Shown piece by piece: positions 60,848 through 64,000 of a stretch of 64,000 bases of DNA (its first letter is position 1; each line of letters opens with the position of its first letter). The notes beneath the pieces were generated by a model that was not told where the DNA came from, made no database searches, and worked only from the letters and a program-made list of their open reading frames with translations. A program made the translations under genes and the position numbers. This stretch comes from JADLCX01 sp964630785 (GTDB lineage Bacteria > Planctomycetota > Phycisphaerae > Phycisphaerales > UBA1924): assembly GCA_964630785.1 (NCBI GenBank), contig CAZVZG010000003.1, positions 1-64,000 of the forward strand, read 5' to 3'.

Positions 60848-62848
60848 ATGGGCAACGTGCAGGCCGCGGCGGTCGCGGACGAGGCTTCCTACCCGCCCCC
60901 GCTCTCGGCCGACCAGCTCGCCGTGATGAGCCCCGAGGAGAAGGACCGCTGGTGGTACCAGAACGTGTACCGCGGCGACCACATGCCCCAGCTCACGGTG
61001 CGGGCCGTGCTGCTCGGCGGCGTGCTGGGGATGCTCATGTCGGCGTCCAACCTCTACACCACGCTGACCGTGGGCTGGGCCTTCGGCGTGGCCATCACCT
61101 CGTGCGTGATGAGCTACGTGATCTGGAACTTCCTCCGCCTGATCTCCGCGGGGAGCATCAGCAAGATGTCGATCCTGGAGAACAACTGCATGCAGTCCAC
61201 CGCGTCGGCGGCGGGCTACTCCACGGGCTCGACCATCGCGACCATGTTCGGCGCGCTGCTGCTGCTCCAGGACGGCGACTCGGCGTCGATCAAGACCTGG
61301 GTGGTGCAGAACCCGTACCTGGTCGCGGGCTTCACGCTGCTCACCGGCGCGCTGGGCGTGTTCCTGGCCATCCCGATGAAGCGGCAGATGATCAACCACG
61401 AGCAGCTGCCCTTCCCCTCGGGCATCGCCGCGGCCGAGACGCTCAAGAGCCTGTATTCCCAGAGCCGCGAGGCCGTGCACAAGGCCTACGCGATGGTCGC
61501 GGGGATCGGCGTCGGCATCGTCGTGGGGATCCTCAAGACCCCGACGGGCGCGCTGGCGTTCCTCGACAAGGTGCTGCCGTTCCGCCTGCCGGGGCAGCTG
61601 CCCGACCAGGGGCTGAGGCTCTACCACGGCAAGCAGCTGGTCGGCTACGGGTTCGAGCCCAGCGTGCTCCTGATCGGCGCGGGCATGATCGTGGGCCTGC
61701 GCATCAGCCTGTCCATGCTGGTGGGCTCGCTCCTGCTCTACGTGGTCGTCGCCCCGTACCTCATCGGCCTGGACTTCCCGCACATGCACGCCGACGGCGT
61801 GACCTTCGACCCCGGCTACATCCCCAGCATCGAGATCGTCGGCGGCGGGACGGTGTACCACGTCTACCGCTGGGGGCTCTGGGGCGGGACGGGCCTGATG
61901 GTCTTCGCCTCGCTCACCTCGCTGGCGCTGCAATGGCGGACCGTGGGCCGCGCCGTGTCCGGCGTGTTCAGCAAGGCCGCCCGCGAGGCCGAGAGCCACG
62001 AGTCGGCCCAGATGCGCAGGATCGAGGTGCCGCTCTCGTGGATGATCGCGGGCATGGTCCCGATCACCATCGGCATGATCCTGCTGCAGATGCTCGCGTT
62101 CGACATCTCGTGGTACGCGGGGATCATCGCCGTGGGCATGGCGTTCGTGCTGGCGCTGGTCGCCTGCCGGGCCACGGGCGAGACCGACACCACCCCCATC
62201 GGCGCCATGGGCAAGGTGATGCAGCTGCTCTTCGCCGGGCTGCACCCCGGCAAGATCGTGCCCAACCTCGCCTCGGCCGGCATCGCGGCCAACTCCGCGA
62301 GCTCGTCGGCCGACCTGCTCACCGACCTCAAGAGCGGCTACCTGCTCGGGGCCAACCCCCGCAAGCAGTTCCTGGCCCAGTTCATCGGCCTGTTCTTCGG
62401 GACGCTGGCGATCGTCCCGATCTGGTATCTGATGGTGCCGACCAAGGCCAAGCTCGAGTCGTTCGCCGCGCCCGCGACCAACCAGTGGTACAAGGTCGCG
62501 CAGGTGCTCACCGAGGGCCTGGACAAGCTGCCCGACTCGGCCAAGTGGGCCCTGCTCATCGGGTGCCTCATCGGCGTGGCCATGCCCATCATCGAGAAGA
62601 CGCTCGTGCCCGCCGACAAGCGCAAGTACTTCCCCTCGGCCATGGGCCTGGGCCTGTCGTGGATGGTGCCGTTCGCCAACTCGCTGGCGTTCACCATCGG
62701 CGCGATCATCGCGGCCGTCTGGGGGCGGGTGAACAAGAACAGTTGCGAGAAGTTCAACGTGCCCCTGGCCTCGGGCCTGGTCGCGGGCGAGTCGCTCTCG
62801 GCCGCGTTCGTCGCGATGACCTCGACGGTCATCGGCCTGCTCAAGTGA
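60848..62848 (+). CDS. OPT-family oligopeptide transporter
   Basis: A 666-aa integral membrane protein with about 14-16 spans. The N-terminus LTVRAVLLGGVLGMLMSASN and LYTTLTVGWAFGVAITSCVM are typical of the OPT/YSL family; other motifs include GIAAAETLKSLYSQSREAV, the segment STASAAGYSTGSTIATMFG and the C-terminal WMVPFANSLAFTIGAII. It probably imports peptides or metal-chelate complexes with protons. I chose the ATG at 60848; frames opened further upstream (60746, 60689, 60437) translate simple repeats and are unlikely. No clear ribosome site precedes it. Confidence 0.9.
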   Translation: MGNVQAAAVADEASYPPPLSADQLAVMSPEEKDRWWYQNVYRGDHMPQLTVRAVLLGGVLGMLMSASNLYTTLTVGWAFGVAITSCVMSYVIWNFLRLISAGSISKMSILENNCMQSTASAAGYSTGSTIATMFGALLLLQDGDSASIKTWVVQNPYLVAGFTLLTGALGVFLAIPMKRQMINHEQLPFPSGIAAAETLKSLYSQSREAVHKAYAMVAGIGVGIVVGILKTPTGALAFLDKVLPFRLPGQLPDQGLRLYHGKQLVGYGFEPSVLLIGAGMIVGLRISLSMLVGSLLLYVVVAPYLIGLDFPHMHADGVTFDPGYIPSIEIVGGGTVYHVYRWGLWGGTGLMVFASLTSLALQWRTVGRAVSGVFSKAAREAESHESAQMRRIEVPLSWMIAGMVPITIGMILLQMLAFDISWYAGIIAVGMAFVLALVACRATGETDTTPIGAMGKVMQLLFAGLHPGKIVPNLASAGIAANSASSSADLLTDLKSGYLLGANPRKQFLAQFIGLFFGTLAIVPIWYLMVPTKAKLESFAAPATNQWYKVAQVLTEGLDKLPDSAKWALLIGCLIGVAMPIIEKTLVPADKRKYFPSAMGLGLSWMVPFANSLAFTIGAIIAAVWGRVNKNSCEKFNVPLASGLVAGESLSAAFVAMTSTVIGLLK

Positions 62849-62904
62849 CGACGCCGCGAGGACGTGGCACGCTCACCGCGTCCTGGCAGGACTTTCCCGC
62901 CGGC

Positions 62905-63987
62905 TCACGCCGCGTGCCGCTCGTGGATCGTCAGCACCTGGCACGACCACGACGTGCCCGCGCCGAAGCCGACCGCGGCCACGATCTGGCCCGGACGCAG
63001 GCGGCCGGCCTCTTTGGCACGGGCCAGGGCCAGCGGGATCGACGCCGCCGCCGTGTTCCCGATCTCGCCCACGTCGATCAGCAGCTTCTCCGGGTCGGCG
63101 TTGAGCAGCGAGCCCACCGCCTCGATGATGCGGGCGTTGGCCTGGTGGGGGATGATGAGGTCGAAATCCGTGGGCGAGATGCCCAGTTCTCGCGCGGCCT
63201 TGCGCAGGCAGTCGCACATCTGCCGCACGGCGACCTTGAACACCTCTCGCCCGCGCAGTTCGAGCGTGTGCTGGGCCGCGTCGACGGTGGCCATGCTCGC
63301 GGGCATCCGGCTGCCGCCGGCCTGCACGCGGATGAGGTCGGCCGCGGAGCCGTCGGCGCCGATGTCGGAGTAGATGACCTCCATCTGGCCGCGGGATTGA
63401 CTGGGGGAGGATGGCGGGGCGATGACCGCGGCCCCCGCGCCGTCGCCGAAGAGGATGCACGACTGTCGATCGGCGTAGTTGGTGATCCGCGTGAGGCAGT
63501 CGGCCCCGATCACCAGCACGCGCCGGTGCATGCCGGCCTTCACCAGCCCGGCCGCCATGTGCAGGGCGTAGCCGAATCCGGCGCAACCGGCCGAGACGTC
63601 CACGGCGGGCACGCCCGTGCACCCGAGCTTGGCCTGCAGGTGGCAACTCGTCGCGGGCACGGGTGAATCGGCCGTTGAGGTCGCCAGCACGATCAGGTCG
63701 AGGTCGGCCGCGGAAACACCCGCGTCCCGCAGCGCCTGGTTCGCGGCCCGGAGCGCCAGATCGCTCGTGGCCTCGCCCACGTCGGCCCGGCGACGCTCGC
63801 GGATCCCGGTGCGCTCCACGATCCACTTGTCGGTGGTTTCGACCGTCTGCGAGAGCGTCTCGTTGGTGAGGATGGTCTCGGGGAGGTACTGACCCAGGCC
63901 CGCGATGGCGCAGAGCGGGACGCGGGCGGCGAAGGCGGCGGCGGGAACACGGATCGGGCGAGCGGTCGGGGTCGCGGCGGTTTCCAA
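62905..63987 (-). CDS. fabH: 3-oxoacyl-ACP synthase III
   Basis: A 360-aa FabH that starts fatty-acid chains from acetyl-CoA and malonyl-ACP. The start is a TTG at 63987 with AGGAG 8 nt upstream. The catalytic triad is intact: Cys in VSAGCAGFGYALH, His in LIIPHQANARIIEAVG, Asn in IGNTAAASIPLAL. The first 30 residues are an extra basic/Ala-rich leader. An insert with APPSSPSQSRGQ at about 195-205 is probably a loop. No plsX or fabD is visible beside it within the window. Confidence 0.95.
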   Translation of the reverse strand: METAATPTARPIRVPAAAFAARVPLCAIAGLGQYLPETILTNETLSQTVETTDKWIVERTGIRERRRADVGEATSDLALRAANQALRDAGVSAADLDLIVLATSTADSPVPATSCHLQAKLGCTGVPAVDVSAGCAGFGYALHMAAGLVKAGMHRRVLVIGADCLTRITNYADRQSCILFGDGAGAAVIAPPSSPSQSRGQMEVIYSDIGADGSAADLIRVQAGGSRMPASMATVDAAQHTLELRGREVFKVAVRQMCDCLRKAARELGISPTDFDLIIPHQANARIIEAVGSLLNADPEKLLIDVGEIGNTAAASIPLALARAKEAGRLRPGQIVAAVGFGAGTSWSCQVLTIHERHAA

Positions 63988-64000
63988 GTGGGGCGCTCCT

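Noticed and set aside
60340..63666. 1108-aa open frame on the plus strand
   Set aside because: Frame through the tandem repeat, an alternative frame of the OPT transporter and antisense of fabH; not a gene.

Overview
The window looks like a high-GC planctomycete chromosome, probably from the Phycisphaerales group. The evidence is a secreted protein with Cys-rich repeats and a paired-helix dockerin-like tail (31927-34197), a C-terminal zinc ribbon of the form CSKCGYDL...CPECG on a membrane protein (57919-58842), GC-rich palindromic repeats, and several start regions without a Shine-Dalgarno sequence. The lineage is inferred from gene style; no rRNA is present.

Region 1 (1-8.63 kb, mostly minus strand) is a mobile, phage-like segment. 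It holds a truncated superfamily 2 helicase, a RusA-type resolvase, a DUF669 protein, a P-loop ATPase, a sigma factor, two unknown proteins, an HTH protein, a large serine recombinase, a DUF2924 protein and a small unknown protein. The last four transcribed genes on the right (8601 down to 5737) overlap by 4 nt each. An identical 17-bp direct repeat (2631-2647 and 8613-8629) brackets the recombinase-bearing module.

Region 2 (8.73-19.77 kb, plus strand) is a compact eight-gene operon with the look of an anti-phage defence locus. Its genes are: an HTH regulator; a nuclease-methyltransferase fusion; an HsdS specificity subunit; a DGQHR-domain protein fused to a TIR/deoxyribosyltransferase-like domain; a GIY-YIG/DUF4357 nuclease; a NERD-UvrD helicase; an unknown protein; and a RecQ-type helicase. 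Four junctions overlap (4-17 nt), and a hairpin follows the last gene. No HsdR translocase is present. It ends about 200 bp from a tRNA-Asn gene, which marks the border with core chromosome.

Region 3 (19.9-64 kb) is core chromosome with mixed orientation. It includes L31, MetH, AtpC, a diguanylate cyclase, SmpB, an ABC exporter, RecJ, a cobalamin adenosyltransferase, a SpoIIE-type phosphatase, ArgC, an envelope lipoprotein pair (COG3014-like and LpoB), S12/S7, a toxin-antitoxin pair, a ThiF/MoeB-like protein, adenylate kinase, EF-G, a surface polysaccharide pair, RlmN, an OPT transporter and FabH. Short palindromic and tandem repeats sit in many spacers and have entered at least three coding genes (metH, the phosphatase gene, rlmN). 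A scaffold gap with damaged flanks (about 47.52-47.75 kb) breaks the ThiF-like gene.
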